Positions 19,118 to 29,015 of a DNA stretch of 43,132 nucleotides are shown here, piece by piece. The notes under the pieces were generated by a model. That model made no database searches. It worked only from the letters and a program-made list of their open reading frames with translations, and was not told the DNA's origin. Origin of the DNA: Agrobacterium tumefaciens. Its GTDB lineage: Bacteria; Pseudomonadota; Alphaproteobacteria; Rhizobiales; Rhizobiaceae. The DNA is taken from contig NZ_WJOK01000035.1 in NCBI RefSeq assembly GCF_009649785.1, forward strand, positions 1 through 43,132, given 5' to 3'. The first letter of the stretch is position 1, and each line of letters begins with the position of its first letter. The translations under genes and the position numbers were made by a program.

Positions 19118-20062
19118 ATGTCTGCCGTTGCCGCGAACGTCGCTCCGATTTTCATTCTTATCCTGATCGGCTGGCTCACCGTCAAGGCCGGCTTGTTCAG
19201 AGCTGATGCCGGTGAGATTCTCAGCGATTTCGTGTTCAAGATCGCCGTGCCGACTTTGATCTTCCGCACTCTTGCGGAGGCGAATTTTCATGGCGCATCG
19301 CCCTTCCGGCTGTGGCTGACCTATTTCGCCGGCGTGGCCGTAACCTGGACGGTTGGGCATATCGTCACGCGGTACATCTTCAAGCAGGATAGTCGCATCG
19401 CCGTCATAGCCGGCATATCCTCGGCCTTCGCCAACAATATCTTCATCGGCCTGCCGCTCGTAGGGCGGTCCATCGGGGATGAGGGGCTGGTCGCCCTCTC
19501 CATTCTGCTGGCCATCCATCTGCCGGTCATGATGATTGCCGGTACCATCCTGATGGAGAACGCCACTCATAAGGCGGTGGGCGGCGAAAAGCGCAGCATG
19601 GCTTCTGTCTTCAGGCAGGTCGGCCGCAACCTCATCACAAATCCGCTGGTGATCGGACTTTTCATCGGGCTTTCGACCAATGTTTCAGGCGTGACGCTCA
19701 CGCCCATCCTCAAGACCGTGGTTGATCAGATCGCGTCCATGGCGGGACCGGCAGCGCTCATCTCGCTCGGTATGGCGCTGACGAAATACACCATTCGCGG
19801 TAATCTGGGGATTGCCGTCACCATGACGGTTTTCAAACTGCTGCTTCTGCCCGCCTGCGTGTGGGCCATGGGCCATGCTCTCGGCCTCAGCCGGGAATGG
19901 ACAGCTGCCCTCGTGCTCACCTCGTCGGTGCCGACAGGGGTGAATGCATGGCTGATCGCCAACCGCTTCGGCATCGGCCATAGCGTTGCGGCTTCCACAA
20001 TCAGCATTTCCACGGCGACCGGTGTTCTTTCCGTGTCGCTGTGGGCATGGCTGTTGAGCTGA
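19118..20062 (+). CDS. AEC-family transporter (auxin efflux carrier type)
   Basis: This 314-aa integral membrane protein has about ten hydrophobic segments in the AEC pattern: an N-terminal VAPIFILILIGWLTVKAGLF, a central GLPLVGRSIGDEG loop, and GPAALISLGMAL in the second half. Bacterial members export or import organic acids such as malate or malonate; the plant-hormone name is only the family label. The ATG at 19118 precedes the first membrane span, though no strong ribosome site is seen. It is convergent with rsmC, 15 bp apart. Confidence 0.88.
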   Translation: MSAVAANVAPIFILILIGWLTVKAGLFRADAGEILSDFVFKIAVPTLIFRTLAEANFHGASPFRLWLTYFAGVAVTWTVGHIVTRYIFKQDSRIAVIAGISSAFANNIFIGLPLVGRSIGDEGLVALSILLAIHLPVMMIAGTILMENATHKAVGGEKRSMASVFRQVGRNLITNPLVIGLFIGLSTNVSGVTLTPILKTVVDQIASMAGPAALISLGMALTKYTIRGNLGIAVTMTVFKLLLLPACVWAMGHALGLSREWTAALVLTSSVPTGVNAWLIANRFGIGHSVAASTISISTATGVLSVSLWAWLLS

Positions 20063-20077
20063 TGATGCTCGAATTGC

Positions 20078-21094
20078 TTACTTCTGGGCGCTCAGGATCT
20101 TGAAGCGCGCGTTGCGGCATACCTCGGCGCTGGTGCGGAATTCCGCCGCCAGAACCGGCTCATAGGGCATGCCGCGATTGGCGACCATCAGCAGCTTTCC
20201 ACCGTTGCGAAGCGCGCCGGCAGCCGTCTTGATAAAGGCCTGACCGAGAGCGGGTTCTGCCGCCTGTCCTGCCGCGTGGAAAGGCGGGTTCATGATGATG
20301 AGGTCGTATTTTTCTTTCGGCGGCTCGTTTGCAAGGTCCTGCCAGAAGAAGCGCGCCGTCAGTCGCGGATTGTTTTCAAGAAGATTGGTCTTGGCGAATT
20401 CGAGCGCGTTCCAGTCCGCTTCGAAAAGATCGATACGCGCCGTGCGCGGCGATTTTTCCGCCAGCATGACCGAGAGATAACCCCAGCCTGCGCCGAAATC
20501 GGCGGCGTTGCCGTCGAAGTCGGTCGGCAGGCGCGACGCGAGCAGCTCCGAACCATCGTCCACGCGGTCATGCGAGAACATCCCGGGCATGGCGGTGAAA
20601 CGGCCAGCAACCGTAACGGAATGTTGCGCGAGTTTCGACACGGCAGATGCAACGTCTTCCGGCCGTTTGAACCAGAGGGCGACGCCGTGGTACTTCGGCG
20701 TCGATTCCGCCTCGATGCCAAGCTTTGCCAGCGTCTTGCGCAGCGTCAGAATGCCGTCTTCTTTCGATCCCGCCGCCACGATCAACCCACCCGCCTTGAC
20801 GCGAGAGAGCGCTTCAGCGACGCGGTTTTCGTTCTCGCCGCGATGTTTGCCGCAAAGCAGCAACGCCGCATCGTAGTCCTCGCCGGAAATATCCGGCGTG
20901 ACCTCTGCGTTCTGCGCCTGAAGAGCCCGGTAAAGCGGTCGAAAATTCTGAACCGAGACGATGTCAGCGTTAAAACCGTCTAGCCGCGGGCCGGCTTCCG
21001 CTCCCAGAAACAGAACGCGCTCGCCCTCTTTCGGCAAGTCGAGCATCTCTGCGGCAAAGGGATGGAAAAGGGTTTTAACAGCATCACGGCTCAT
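20078..21094 (-). CDS. rsmC: 16S rRNA m2G methyltransferase RsmC-like
   Basis: This 338-aa SAM-dependent methyltransferase has the RsmC layout: a degenerate N-terminal methyltransferase-like half, then a catalytic half with ADFGAGWGYLS (SAM motif I) and the NPPFH motif typical of guanine-N2 methylation. The predicted target is G1207 of 16S rRNA in the 30S subunit. It follows pnp on the minus strand but a terminator lies between them, so it probably has its own promoter. Confidence 0.88.
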   Translation of the reverse strand: MSRDAVKTLFHPFAAEMLDLPKEGERVLFLGAEAGPRLDGFNADIVSVQNFRPLYRALQAQNAEVTPDISGEDYDAALLLCGKHRGENENRVAEALSRVKAGGLIVAAGSKEDGILTLRKTLAKLGIEAESTPKYHGVALWFKRPEDVASAVSKLAQHSVTVAGRFTAMPGMFSHDRVDDGSELLASRLPTDFDGNAADFGAGWGYLSVMLAEKSPRTARIDLFEADWNALEFAKTNLLENNPRLTARFFWQDLANEPPKEKYDLIIMNPPFHAAGQAAEPALGQAFIKTAAGALRNGGKLLMVANRGMPYEPVLAAEFRTSAEVCRNARFKILSAQK

Positions 21095-21118
21095 TGGAGC
21101 GTCCTCAAGATGGAATAG

Positions 21119-21146
21119 AAAAAAGGCGCGGGCAAAACCCGCGCCT
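21119..21146 (-). terminator. Terminator after pnp
   Basis: Read on the minus strand, GGCGCGGG pairs with CCCGCGCC around TTTTG, followed by six T. It lies 25 bases after the pnp stop and separates pnp from rsmC. Confidence 0.85.
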
Positions 21147-21169
21147 CGATAGGGTCTGGCGAGGCTGCC

Positions 21170-23317
21170 TTATTCGGCAGCGGCTTCGCCATCTTCCTTC
21201 TTCTTGTCTGCGGCAACTTCCTTGCCGGTTGCCTGGTCGACAACCTTCATGGACAGGCGAACCTTGCCACGCTCGTCGAAGCCCATCAGCTTGACCCAGA
21301 CCTTGTCGCCTTCCTTGACGACGTCGGAGGTCTTGGCGACACGCTCGGAAGCGAGCTGCGAGATGTGAACGAGGCCGTCGCGGGCGCCGAAGAAGTTGAC
21401 GAAAGCGCCGAAGTCAGCGGTTTTGACGACCGTACCTTCGTAGATCTGGCCGACTTCCGGTTCTGCAACGATCGAATGGATCCACTTGCGGGCCGCTTCG
21501 ATTTCCTTGCCGGAAGCAGAAGCGATCTTGACGGTGCCATCGTCTTCGATGTTGATCTTGGCGCCGGTCTTTTCGACGATTTCGCGGATGACCTTGCCGC
21601 CCGAACCGATGACTTCACGGATCTTGTCGACCGGAATGTTCATCACTTCGATGCGCGGTGCGAATTCGCCAAGCTGGCCGCGGCTCTCGGTGATGGCATT
21701 CGCCATCTCGCCGAGGATGTGCTTGCGGCCACCCTGTGCCTGCTCCAGAGCGATCTTCATGATCTCTTCGGTGATACCGGCGATCTTGATGTCCATCTGC
21801 AGCGAGGTGATGCCGTCGGCAGTACCTGCAACCTTGAAGTCCATATCGCCGAGGTGATCTTCGTCACCCAGAATGTCGGAGAGAACCGCAAAGCGCTCGC
21901 CTTCAAGGATAAGGCCCATGGCGATACCGGCAACTGGCTTGGCCAGCGGTACGCCAGCGTCCATCAGTGCAAGCGAGGTGCCGCAAACCGTTGCCATCGA
22001 CGAAGAGCCGTTGGACTCGGTGATTTCGGAAACGACGCGCAGCGTGTAGGGGAACTGTTCCGCAGTCGGCAGCATCGGACGGATAGCGCGCCATGCGAGC
22101 TTGCCGTGACCGATTTCGCGACGGCCCGGGGAACCCATACGGCCCGTTTCACCGACCGAGTAGGGCGGGAAGTTGTAATGCAGAAGGAAACGTTCCTTGT
22201 ACATGCCGGTCAGGCTGTCGACATACTGTTCGTCTTCGCCGGTGCCGAGCGTCGCAACAACGATCGCCTGGGTTTCACCACGGGTGAACAGCGCCGAGCC
22301 GTGCGTACGCGGCAGGATGCCAACTTCCGAAACGATCGGACGAACGGTCGACAGGTCGCGGCCATCGATGCGGCTCTTGGTGTCGAGAACGTTCCAGCGA
22401 ACGATCTTCGCCTGAAGGTGCTTGAAGACAGCGCCGATTTCTTCAGGGCTATACTTCGCTTCGCCTTCTTCCGGCAGGAAGTGAGCCTTGACCTTCGCCT
22501 TTACGGCGTCGACGGCGGCGTAACGGGCAGCCTTTTCGGTGATCTTGTAGGCGGTGCGCAGTTCGGTTTCGGCAAGGCCGAGCATTTCGTTTTCGAGTGC
22601 GGAGAAATCTTCCGGTTCGAATTCGCGCGGTTCCTTGGCGGCAACTTCAGCGAGCTTGATGATCGCGTCGATAACCGGCTGGAAGCCGCGATGGCCGAAC
22701 ATGACGGCGCCGAGCATGACGTCTTCGTTGAGTTCCTTGGCTTCCGACTCCACCATCAGGACGGCGTCCTGCGTGCCGGCAACAACCAGATCCAGAACCG
22801 ATTCATCCATCTCATCAAGATGCGGGTTCAGAACATATTCGCCGTTGATGTAACCAACGCGCGCGCCGCCGACCGGGCCCATGAAAGGAATGCCAGACAG
22901 TGTGAGCGCAGCGGATGCGGCAACCATCGACAGAACGTCCGGGTCATTTTCGAGGTCGTGCTGAATGACCGTTACGACAACCTGCGTGTCGTTCTTGTAG
23001 CCTTCAGGAAACAGCGGGCGGATCGGACGGTCGATCAGGCGGGAAACCAGCGTTTCCTTTTCCGACGGACGGCCTTCGCGCTTGAAATAGCCGCCGGGGA
23101 TCTTGCCGGCTGCGTAGGTCTTTTCCTGGTAGTTCACGGTGAGCGGGAAGAAGTCCTGTCCAGGCTTCGGAGACTTTGCGGAAACCACCGTCGCAAGAAC
23201 CATCGTCTCGCCGTAGGTTGCGATGACGGCGCCGTCAGCCTGACGGGCAACCTTGCCTGTCTCGAGCTTCAGCGGGCGGCCAGCCCATTCGATTTCCACG
23301 GAGTGTTTATTGAACAT
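21170..23317 (-). CDS. pnp: Polyribonucleotide nucleotidyltransferase (PNPase)
   Basis: This 715-aa 3'-5' phosphorolytic exonuclease is a core part of RNA decay and a partner of RNase E. It has two RNase PH domains linked by a helical domain, then a KH domain (about 553-612, [12 protein letters not shown]) and an S1 domain (about 622-690, [17 protein letters not shown]). The start is [11 protein letters not shown] at 23317 with AAGGAC upstream; the 18-residue extension to 23371 is not used. It follows rpsO as in most bacteria, with a leader hairpin between. Confidence 0.97.
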   Translation of the reverse strand: MFNKHSVEIEWAGRPLKLETGKVARQADGAVIATYGETMVLATVVSAKSPKPGQDFFPLTVNYQEKTYAAGKIPGGYFKREGRPSEKETLVSRLIDRPIRPLFPEGYKNDTQVVVTVIQHDLENDPDVLSMVAASAALTLSGIPFMGPVGGARVGYINGEYVLNPHLDEMDESVLDLVVAGTQDAVLMVESEAKELNEDVMLGAVMFGHRGFQPVIDAIIKLAEVAAKEPREFEPEDFSALENEMLGLAETELRTAYKITEKAARYAAVDAVKAKVKAHFLPEEGEAKYSPEEIGAVFKHLQAKIVRWNVLDTKSRIDGRDLSTVRPIVSEVGILPRTHGSALFTRGETQAIVVATLGTGEDEQYVDSLTGMYKERFLLHYNFPPYSVGETGRMGSPGRREIGHGKLAWRAIRPMLPTAEQFPYTLRVVSEITESNGSSSMATVCGTSLALMDAGVPLAKPVAGIAMGLILEGERFAVLSDILGDEDHLGDMDFKVAGTADGITSLQMDIKIAGITEEIMKIALEQAQGGRKHILGEMANAITESRGQLGEFAPRIEVMNIPVDKIREVIGSGGKVIREIVEKTGAKINIEDDGTVKIASASGKEIEAARKWIHSIVAEPEVGQIYEGTVVKTADFGAFVNFFGARDGLVHISQLASERVAKTSDVVKEGDKVWVKLMGFDERGKVRLSMKVVDQATGKEVAADKKKEDGEAAAE

Positions 23318-23337
23318 ATCTTGTCCTTGTTTGTGTA

Positions 23338-23380
23338 TGCCCGCCTTGCGAGGGGGCAACGAACGACGCAATCACGGGCA
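23338..23380 (-). promoter_or_regulatory. Leader hairpin upstream of pnp
   Basis: On the minus strand TGCCCG and CGGGCA pair, then after a small internal loop TTGCG and CGCAA pair, around a 16-nt loop. It ends 20 bases before the pnp start. Its place matches the RNase III-cut leader hairpin through which PNPase represses itself in E. coli; that role here is inference. Confidence 0.45.
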
Positions 23381-23544
23381 AGACAGCCGGAGGCTTTCAA
23401 GGTGCAAGCATCCGGCAATCCTGCCCCATGACAGGTCTGCGGTTGAAAAGGCTGCACCGGCCCATCCGGGGCTGCCTTATCGTCCGGGGGCCACATCTAT
23501 GGCGAACGCCCGGAAATTGAAGATGACCTTCAAAAGGCCAGATA

Positions 23545-23580
23545 TAAAAACCGGCGGGTATCGTTGCGAAACCCGCCGGA
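23545..23580 (-). terminator. Terminator or attenuator after rpsO
   Basis: On the minus strand CCGGCGGGT pairs with ACCCGCCGG around an 11-nt loop, followed by TTTTTATAT. It lies 8 bases after the rpsO stop. As pnp follows, it may terminate only part of the transcripts. Confidence 0.85.
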
Positions 23581-23587
23581 TAAGGTT

Positions 23588-23857
23588 TTAGCGGCGAATG
23601 CCGAGAGCACCGATCAGCTTGCTGTAACGGGCTTCGTCCTTCTTCTTCAGATAGTCGAGAAGCGAACGGCGGCTCGAAACCAGCGTCAGAAGGCCACGAC
23701 GGGAGTGGTTGTCCTTCTTGTGGTCCTTGAAGTGACCGGTCAGGTTGTTGATCCGCTCGGTCAGAATAGCGACCTGAACTTCCGGAGAACCGGTGTCGCC
23801 TTCGTTCGTTGCATATTCCTTGATGAGGGCGGCTTTGCGCTCTGCAGTAATCGACAT
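23588..23857 (-). CDS. rpsO: 30S ribosomal protein S15
   Basis: This 89-aa protein binds 16S rRNA helices 20-22 early in 30S assembly. The family sequence is complete, with [20 protein letters not shown] and the [10 protein letters not shown] helix near the C-terminus. The start ATG has AAAGGATCGTCCG upstream. The spacer bases TCGTCC are complementary to a leader segment (see the rpsO leader entry). It lies between truB and pnp, the usual bacterial order. Confidence 0.97.
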   Translation of the reverse strand: MSITAERKAALIKEYATNEGDTGSPEVQVAILTERINNLTGHFKDHKKDNHSRRGLLTLVSSRRSLLDYLKKKDEARYSKLIGALGIRR

Positions 23858-23965
23858 CGGACGATCCTTTCTATTTTAAGGAAAAATGGGACGCCTAGAG
23901 CCGGGATGTCGTCCAGCTCTGGCCATTCGGCAGCATAGGCAAAGCCCAAGCTGGCGCTGCCTATA
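23858..23965 (-). promoter_or_regulatory. rpsO leader with competing helices (possible S15 autoregulation)
   Basis: On the minus strand ATAGGC can pair with GCCTAT, and the overlapping GGCAGC with GCTGCC (both within 23929-23964), so the two helices exclude one another. Further on, GGACGA (23909-23914) can pair with CGTCC (23889-23893) or with TCGTCC (23859-23864), which lies between the ribosome site and the start codon. S15 is known to repress its own translation through varied leader structures in several phyla. Confidence 0.5.
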
Positions 23966-24020
23966 AACTATTCCGGGTACAATTGAAAGAGGCGATTGAC
24001 GCCGCCCCTCAAGGCTCGTC

Positions 24021-24968
24021 TCAACCGAAAACGCGCTTCGGCCGGAATTCGCCCTCGCCGATCTCGCCGATGGCAATGAGCTTGCCATGCGCAGTGGCAT
24101 AGGCCTCCGGGTGATTGGCCGGCGCATCACGCCCGCGCAGCAGGATCGGATTGCCCATCTTCAGCCGGTGTGCCTGATCATCATTGATGATGAGGTGGGG
24201 AAGGGATGAAAGCGCTTCCGCCGTGTTGATCAGAAAAGCATCGAGCGCTTCAAGCCGCTCGTCGCGGTCTTCGATGGCTTCGAGCGCCGTCAAGGTTTCG
24301 AGCGGTACCATCATGTCCTCGCCGAATGGCGCGACCATGGTACGGCGCAATTGCGAAATATGACCGAAACAACCGAGATCCCGGCCCATGTCGCGCGCAA
24401 GCGCCCGCACATAGGTACCCTTGCCACATTCCACTTCGAAATGAGCGGTGTCAGCGTCGGGGCAGGCGAGCAGCGTCAGGCGGTGAATTTCCACCTCGCG
24501 CGCGGGAATCTCCACCGTTTCGCCTTCACGCGCCAGATCATAGGCCCGCTCACCGGCAATCTTGATGGCGGAAAACTGCGGCGGCGTCTGCATGATCACG
24601 CCGGTATAATTGGGCAGAATATCGCGGATCGCCTGTTCGTCCGGGCGCTGGTCGGAGGAGTTGACTACCTCGCCTTCCAGATCGTCGGTTGCGCGTTCTT
24701 CACCCCAGGTGACGGTAAACTCGTAGATTTTCCGGCCGTCCATGACGTAAGGAACGGTCTTTGTGGCGTCACCGAGGGCAATCGGCAGCATGCCGGACGC
24801 CAAGGGGTCGAGTGTTCCGGCGTGACCTGCCTTCTGGGCGTTGAACAGCCATTTGATCTTGGAAACGGCTTCGGTTGAGCCGAAATCGAGCGGCTTGTCG
24901 AGAATGAGCCAGCCCGAAATCGGGCGGCCCTTGGGTTTGCGGTTCTGCTGTTTGCGTGGTTTGGACAT
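24021..24968 (-). CDS. truB: tRNA pseudouridine(55) synthase TruB
   Basis: This 315-aa enzyme makes pseudouridine 55 in the T-loop of tRNAs. The catalytic motif [12 protein letters not shown] carries the nucleophile Asp54; KxxGHAG and the later [12 protein letters not shown] and SQLRRT motifs are in place. The N-terminal GWLILDKP is the family start. It sits 3 bp after rbfA, so the two are probably co-translated in the rimP-nusA-infB series. Confidence 0.96.
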   Translation of the reverse strand: MSKPRKQQNRKPKGRPISGWLILDKPLDFGSTEAVSKIKWLFNAQKAGHAGTLDPLASGMLPIALGDATKTVPYVMDGRKIYEFTVTWGEERATDDLEGEVVNSSDQRPDEQAIRDILPNYTGVIMQTPPQFSAIKIAGERAYDLAREGETVEIPAREVEIHRLTLLACPDADTAHFEVECGKGTYVRALARDMGRDLGCFGHISQLRRTMVAPFGEDMMVPLETLTALEAIEDRDERLEALDAFLINTAEALSSLPHLIINDDQAHRLKMGNPILLRGRDAPANHPEAYATAHGKLIAIGEIGEGEFRPKRVFG

Positions 24969-24971
24969 GCT

Positions 24972-25388
24972 TCAGTTCTGTTCGTCGTCTTTTTCGTTCG
25001 AAGGTCCCAGATCGCGCTGCACCTCCGGTGACCGCAGGAGTGCGTCGATCTTCTGATAGTTGTCGAAACTCGTATCGTCGCGGAAACGCAGTTCCGGCAT
25101 GTACTTCATCTGCCGCAGCTGCGGGCCGAGGCGGCCGCGCATGAACTTGGCATGGCGGTTGAGCGCCGTGATGATGTCGGTATGATCCGCAACGCCAAGC
25201 GGCGTCACATAGGCGGTCGCGATCTTGAGATCGGGTGACATGCGCACTTCCGAAATGGAAATGACGGTGCCTTCGATCAGATCGTCGCGGACTTCACCGC
25301 GCTGGAGAATTTGGGTCAGTGCGGCGCGCACCTGTTCGCCAACACGCAGCATGCGTTGCGAAGGGGCCGATGATGTTGCTTTTGCCAT
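24972..25388 (-). CDS. rbfA: Ribosome-binding factor A
   Basis: This 138-aa KH-like protein aids late 30S maturation near helix 44. The family signature is visible in [19 protein letters not shown] and [13 protein letters not shown]. Length is normal for alphaproteobacteria. It lies between infB (75-bp gap with a hairpin) and truB, the classic order. Confidence 0.95.
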   Translation of the reverse strand: MAKATSSAPSQRMLRVGEQVRAALTQILQRGEVRDDLIEGTVISISEVRMSPDLKIATAYVTPLGVADHTDIITALNRHAKFMRGRLGPQLRQMKYMPELRFRDDTSFDNYQKIDALLRSPEVQRDLGPSNEKDDEQN

Positions 25389-25411
25389 GGGTAATGCCTC
25401 AAACGGAGCGA

Positions 25412-25430
25412 GCGCCGGTGAAGCCGGCGC
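25412..25430 (-). repeat. Intercistronic hairpin between infB and rbfA
   Basis: GCGCCGG pairs perfectly with CCGGCGC around a 5-nt loop. No T-run follows on the minus strand, so it is more likely an mRNA-stabilising or processing element than a terminator. Confidence 0.55.
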
Positions 25431-25463
25431 CCGACAGAAAAGTCCTGTTTTGCGGCGAGACGC

Positions 25464-28211
25464 TTAGAGCGTTCTCGTGATGTGTTCGACGCGGAAGCAC
25501 TCGATGGTGTCGCCGGCGCGAATGTCTTCGTAATTCTCGAAGGCCATACCGCACTCCTGACCAACAGGCACTTCGTTGACTTCGTCCTTGAAGCGCTTGA
25601 GGGTCTTGAGCTTGCCTTCGTGGATAACGACGTTGTCGCGCACCAGACGCACACCCGCACCACGTTCCACCTTGCCCTCGACGACGCGGCAACCCGCGAC
25701 CTTACCGACCTTGGTGATGTTGAACACCTCGAGGATTTCGGCATTGCCGAGGAAGGTCTCGCGACGTTCCGGCGAAAGCAGACCCGACATCGCCGCCTTC
25801 ACGTCATCCACCAGATCGTAGATGATGTTGTAGTAGCGGATTTCGATACCGGCGCGTTCGGACGCCGTACGTGCCTGTGCGTTGGCGCGAACGTTGAAGC
25901 CGATGATCGCGGCGTTCGATGCCTCGGCAAGCGAGATATCCGATTCCGTGATGGCACCAGCACCAGAGTGAACGACACGAGCGCGGACTTCGTCTGTGCC
26001 GAGCTTGTCGAGCGAAGCGATAATGGCTTCGACCGAACCTTGCACGTCCGCCTTGATGACCAGCGGGAATTCCTTCAATCCCGAAGTCTGCAACTGGCTC
26101 ATCATCTGTTCCAGCGAGCCGCGCTGACCGGTTTGACGGGCGACAGCCTTGTCGCGAGCCAGACGCTGGCGGTATTCGGAGATCTCGCGAGCACGACCTT
26201 CGTTTTCGACAACCGCAAAACGGTCACCGGCCGACGGCGTACCGGAAAGGCCGAGGATTTCGACCGGCATGGCCGGACCGGCTTCCTTGACATGGTCGCC
26301 CTTGTCGTTGACGAGCGCGCGCACACGGCCCCACTGATCGCCGGCAACGATGATCTGGCCGGGCTTCAGTGTACCCTTCTGCACGAGAACGGTCGCGACG
26401 GCACCACGTCCACGGTCCAGCTCGGCTTCGATGACCGTGCCTTCCGCAGTGCGGCTTGGATCCGCCTTGAGATCGAGGATTTCTGCCTGAAGCAGGATCG
26501 CTTCGAGCAGCTTGTCGAGGTTGAGCTTGTTCTTGGCCGACACTTCGACATCAAGAACTTCACCACCCATCGATTCCACGAACACTTCGTGCTGCAGCAG
26601 CTGCTGGCGAACCTTTTCAGGGTTTGCCTCGTGCTTGTCGATCTTGTTGATCGCAACGACGATCGGAACACCGGCCGCCTTCGCATGGTTGATTGACTCG
26701 ATCGTCTGCGGCATCACGCTGTCGTCGGCTGCAACAACCAGCACGGCGATGTCGGTTGCCTGCGCACCACGGGCACGCATTGCCGTAAAGGCGGCGTGGC
26801 CGGGGGTGTCGATGAAGGTGATCTTCTGACCGTTCTTTTCGACCTGATAGGCGCCGATATGCTGGGTGATGCCACCGGCCTCGCCAGCAACGACATTCGC
26901 CTGACGGATAGCGTCGAGCAGCGAGGTCTTGCCGTGGTCGACGTGGCCCATGATGGTCACGACCGGCGGACGGGAAACCATCTCGCCTTCATCGTCAGCC
27001 TTGTTGAAGAGACCCTCTTCAACGTCGGATTCGGAAACGCGCTTGACCGTATGGCCGAATTCGACCGCGATCAGTTCCGCCAGATCGGCGTCGATCACGT
27101 CGCCCGGCTTCAGCATCTGGCCTTCCTTCATCAGGAACTTGATGACGTCAACGGCGCGCTCGGACATACGCTGCGACAGTTCCTGAATGGTGATGGTTTC
27201 CGGCAGGATGACTTCGCGCAGAACCTTTTCGCGGGTTTCCTGCATCTGGCTGCGACGGAATTTCTCCTGGCGGCGGCGCATGGATGCCATGGAGCGGCCA
27301 CGCGGCGTACCATCTTCTTCCAGATTGGCGGCGGTCACGGTCAGCTTGCCACGACGGCGCTCTTCTTCGGTCTTCAGGCGGGCTGCAGGCTTGGCCGGAA
27401 CCGGAGCCACGACCTTGCCACGAGCCGGAAGGCTGCTGCCACGACGGACTGCGCCGCGATCGTCCTCGTCGTCGCCACCGGTGCGGCGTCCACGGGGAGC
27501 GGCGGCATCGGGCGTGGCGGGAGCGGAACGGGGAGCAACAGGCTGGGGACGGGCGTCAGCGCGTGGCGCCGGCGCAGCGGCCGCAGCCGGCTTTTCGCCG
27601 GACAGATCGGATTTCGCTTCCGTAACAGGCTGGCTCGCAGCGATCTTTGCCGCAGCAGCCTCTTCGGCAGCGCGGTTTTCGGCTTCGATCTTTTCAGCGG
27701 CGATGCGTTGTTCTTCTTCCACCTTGCGGCGGGCTTCGTCTTCGGCGCGCTGCTTGGCTTCGATAACATCGCGAGCCTGCGCTTCTATCAGCGCACGGCG
27801 GCGGGCTTCCATCTCGCCTGCGGACAGGTCGTGCAGAACGTTGCCACGCGGACGGTCAGGCTGGCGCTGCTGCGGTGCGGACGAGCCGGGGCGCTGCTGC
27901 GAATGGGAAGAACCCGGACGCTGCTGTTGGTTGCTCGGCTGTTGAATGCGTTGCTGTGGGGCCTGCGGACGCGGTGCCGAAGGGGCAGGCGCTGCCGGCT
28001 TCGGCGCCGGAGCTGCCGCCACGACAGGCTGAACCGGCTTCTCGTCTTCGGGACGCAGGGGGCGGCGCTTGCGTGTTTCCACGACAACCGCGTTGGTGCG
28101 ACCTCGACCCATGTCCTGCCGCACGGTGCCCTGATTCATCCCGCCCGGTTTCAGGGTAAGAGTCTTCTTGGCCGGCGCATTGAGTGTCTTGTCGTCGTTG
28201 TTGTCGGTCAT
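25464..28211 (-). CDS. infB: Translation initiation factor IF-2
   Basis: This 915-aa GTPase brings fMet-tRNA to the 30S subunit. A long N-terminal region (about residues 1-300) is rich in Ala, Pro, Gln, Arg and charged residues, with a coiled-coil-like stretch of EA(R/K) repeats. It is followed by an IF2N-type segment and the G domain with GHVDHGKT (about residue 422), DTPGHAAF and NKIDK, then domains II-IV. The start is ATG at 28211 with ACGGGAACGGA upstream. It is in the rimP-nusA-ylxR-infB-rbfA-truB cluster. Confidence 0.97.
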   Translation of the reverse strand: MTDNNDDKTLNAPAKKTLTLKPGGMNQGTVRQDMGRGRTNAVVVETRKRRPLRPEDEKPVQPVVAAAPAPKPAAPAPSAPRPQAPQQRIQQPSNQQQRPGSSHSQQRPGSSAPQQRQPDRPRGNVLHDLSAGEMEARRRALIEAQARDVIEAKQRAEDEARRKVEEEQRIAAEKIEAENRAAEEAAAAKIAASQPVTEAKSDLSGEKPAAAAAPAPRADARPQPVAPRSAPATPDAAAPRGRRTGGDDEDDRGAVRRGSSLPARGKVVAPVPAKPAARLKTEEERRRGKLTVTAANLEEDGTPRGRSMASMRRRQEKFRRSQMQETREKVLREVILPETITIQELSQRMSERAVDVIKFLMKEGQMLKPGDVIDADLAELIAVEFGHTVKRVSESDVEEGLFNKADDEGEMVSRPPVVTIMGHVDHGKTSLLDAIRQANVVAGEAGGITQHIGAYQVEKNGQKITFIDTPGHAAFTAMRARGAQATDIAVLVVAADDSVMPQTIESINHAKAAGVPIVVAINKIDKHEANPEKVRQQLLQHEVFVESMGGEVLDVEVSAKNKLNLDKLLEAILLQAEILDLKADPSRTAEGTVIEAELDRGRGAVATVLVQKGTLKPGQIIVAGDQWGRVRALVNDKGDHVKEAGPAMPVEILGLSGTPSAGDRFAVVENEGRAREISEYRQRLARDKAVARQTGQRGSLEQMMSQLQTSGLKEFPLVIKADVQGSVEAIIASLDKLGTDEVRARVVHSGAGAITESDISLAEASNAAIIGFNVRANAQARTASERAGIEIRYYNIIYDLVDDVKAAMSGLLSPERRETFLGNAEILEVFNITKVGKVAGCRVVEGKVERGAGVRLVRDNVVIHEGKLKTLKRFKDEVNEVPVGQECGMAFENYEDIRAGDTIECFRVEHITRTL

Positions 28212-28313
28212 TCCGTTCCCGTTCCTACGGACGAGAACCGGATGACATCCATCAGGTCTCGTCGTTCAATTGCTGCATCGGAACGCGGCGGCCGTTCATG
28301 TTTGGCAACCGCG

Positions 28314-29015
28314 TCATTGTACTGTCCGGGCAGCGTCGCGTTCCGCCTCAGGCTGACCGCCAAGGCGGTACTGCTTAAGCATCTTTGCGCGCTTCACTAC
28401 ACCCTCACCCGCCTGCCCCGCAAGCGCGCAAGCATGGATAAAAGCATTCTGGCCCATCAACTCGTCCATTTCGGCTTCGCTAAAGAGCCGGAAGGACGGA
28501 ATTTCATTGCCGGCATCGCTGCCGAGCTCCCAGGCCTTGCGGGCCTGGTCCAGTTTTCGCACGCCGTCTGCCGCGGCATCGGTTGCGTGGAACACGGCAA
28601 TCGCATTCCCCGAACGGACGGCGGCATCGACTTTCGTCGCGCCGCTGATGAACTGACCCGCCTTGCGCGCCATGTTCATCATTCCGGCAAGCTGCTGCGA
28701 CATCAGCCGGTCGAGAAGAGCGAGAAGCTCCGGCCCGGCCTTGACGTCGCGTTTGAGTGCCCGTGCGAAGATCTTCTTCGCGATGGCTTTCTCTATCAGG
28801 GCGCGCTCCGGTTTTACCCAGCATCCGCGCCCCGGCAATTGGCGTTTCAGGTCCGGAACGACGTTGCCGTCCGGCCCTGCGACGAAGCGGATCAACTCGT
28901 CTGGAGATCCGCTCTGCCTTGTCACAATGCACATACGTCCATTGACGTTGCCTTCCAGCCGCCCGTCCTCATCGGTTTCGGGCAGCTCGTCCGGCTCATG
29001 CACCTGCGATGTCAT
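28314..29015 (-). CDS. YlxR/L7Ae-like RNA-binding protein of the nusA-infB operon
   Basis: This 233-aa protein joins two domains. The N-terminal half (about residues 20-95) is the YlxR/DUF448 fold, with RMCIVTRQ and PGRGCWV. The second half (about 100-215) looks like an L7Ae/YbxF-type RNA-binding domain, with MARKAGQFISGATKV. In Firmicutes these are separate neighbouring genes (ylxR and ylxQ); in alphaproteobacteria the fused form is usual. It overlaps the nusA stop by ATGA, so it is coupled to NusA. Confidence 0.88.
   Translation of the reverse strand: MTSQVHEPDELPETDEDGRLEGNVNGRMCIVTRQSGSPDELIRFVAGPDGNVVPDLKRQLPGRGCWVKPERALIEKAIAKKIFARALKRDVKAGPELLALLDRLMSQQLAGMMNMARKAGQFISGATKVDAAVRSGNAIAVFHATDAAADGVRKLDQARKAWELGSDAGNEIPSFRLFSEAEMDELMGQNAFIHACALAGQAGEGVVKRAKMLKQYRLGGQPEAERDAARTVQ

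Noticed and set aside
21365..23431. 688-aa plus-strand reading frame
   Set aside because: It is exactly antisense to pnp. Long antisense frames arise from GC-rich codon use, and the translation is low-complexity with no domain.
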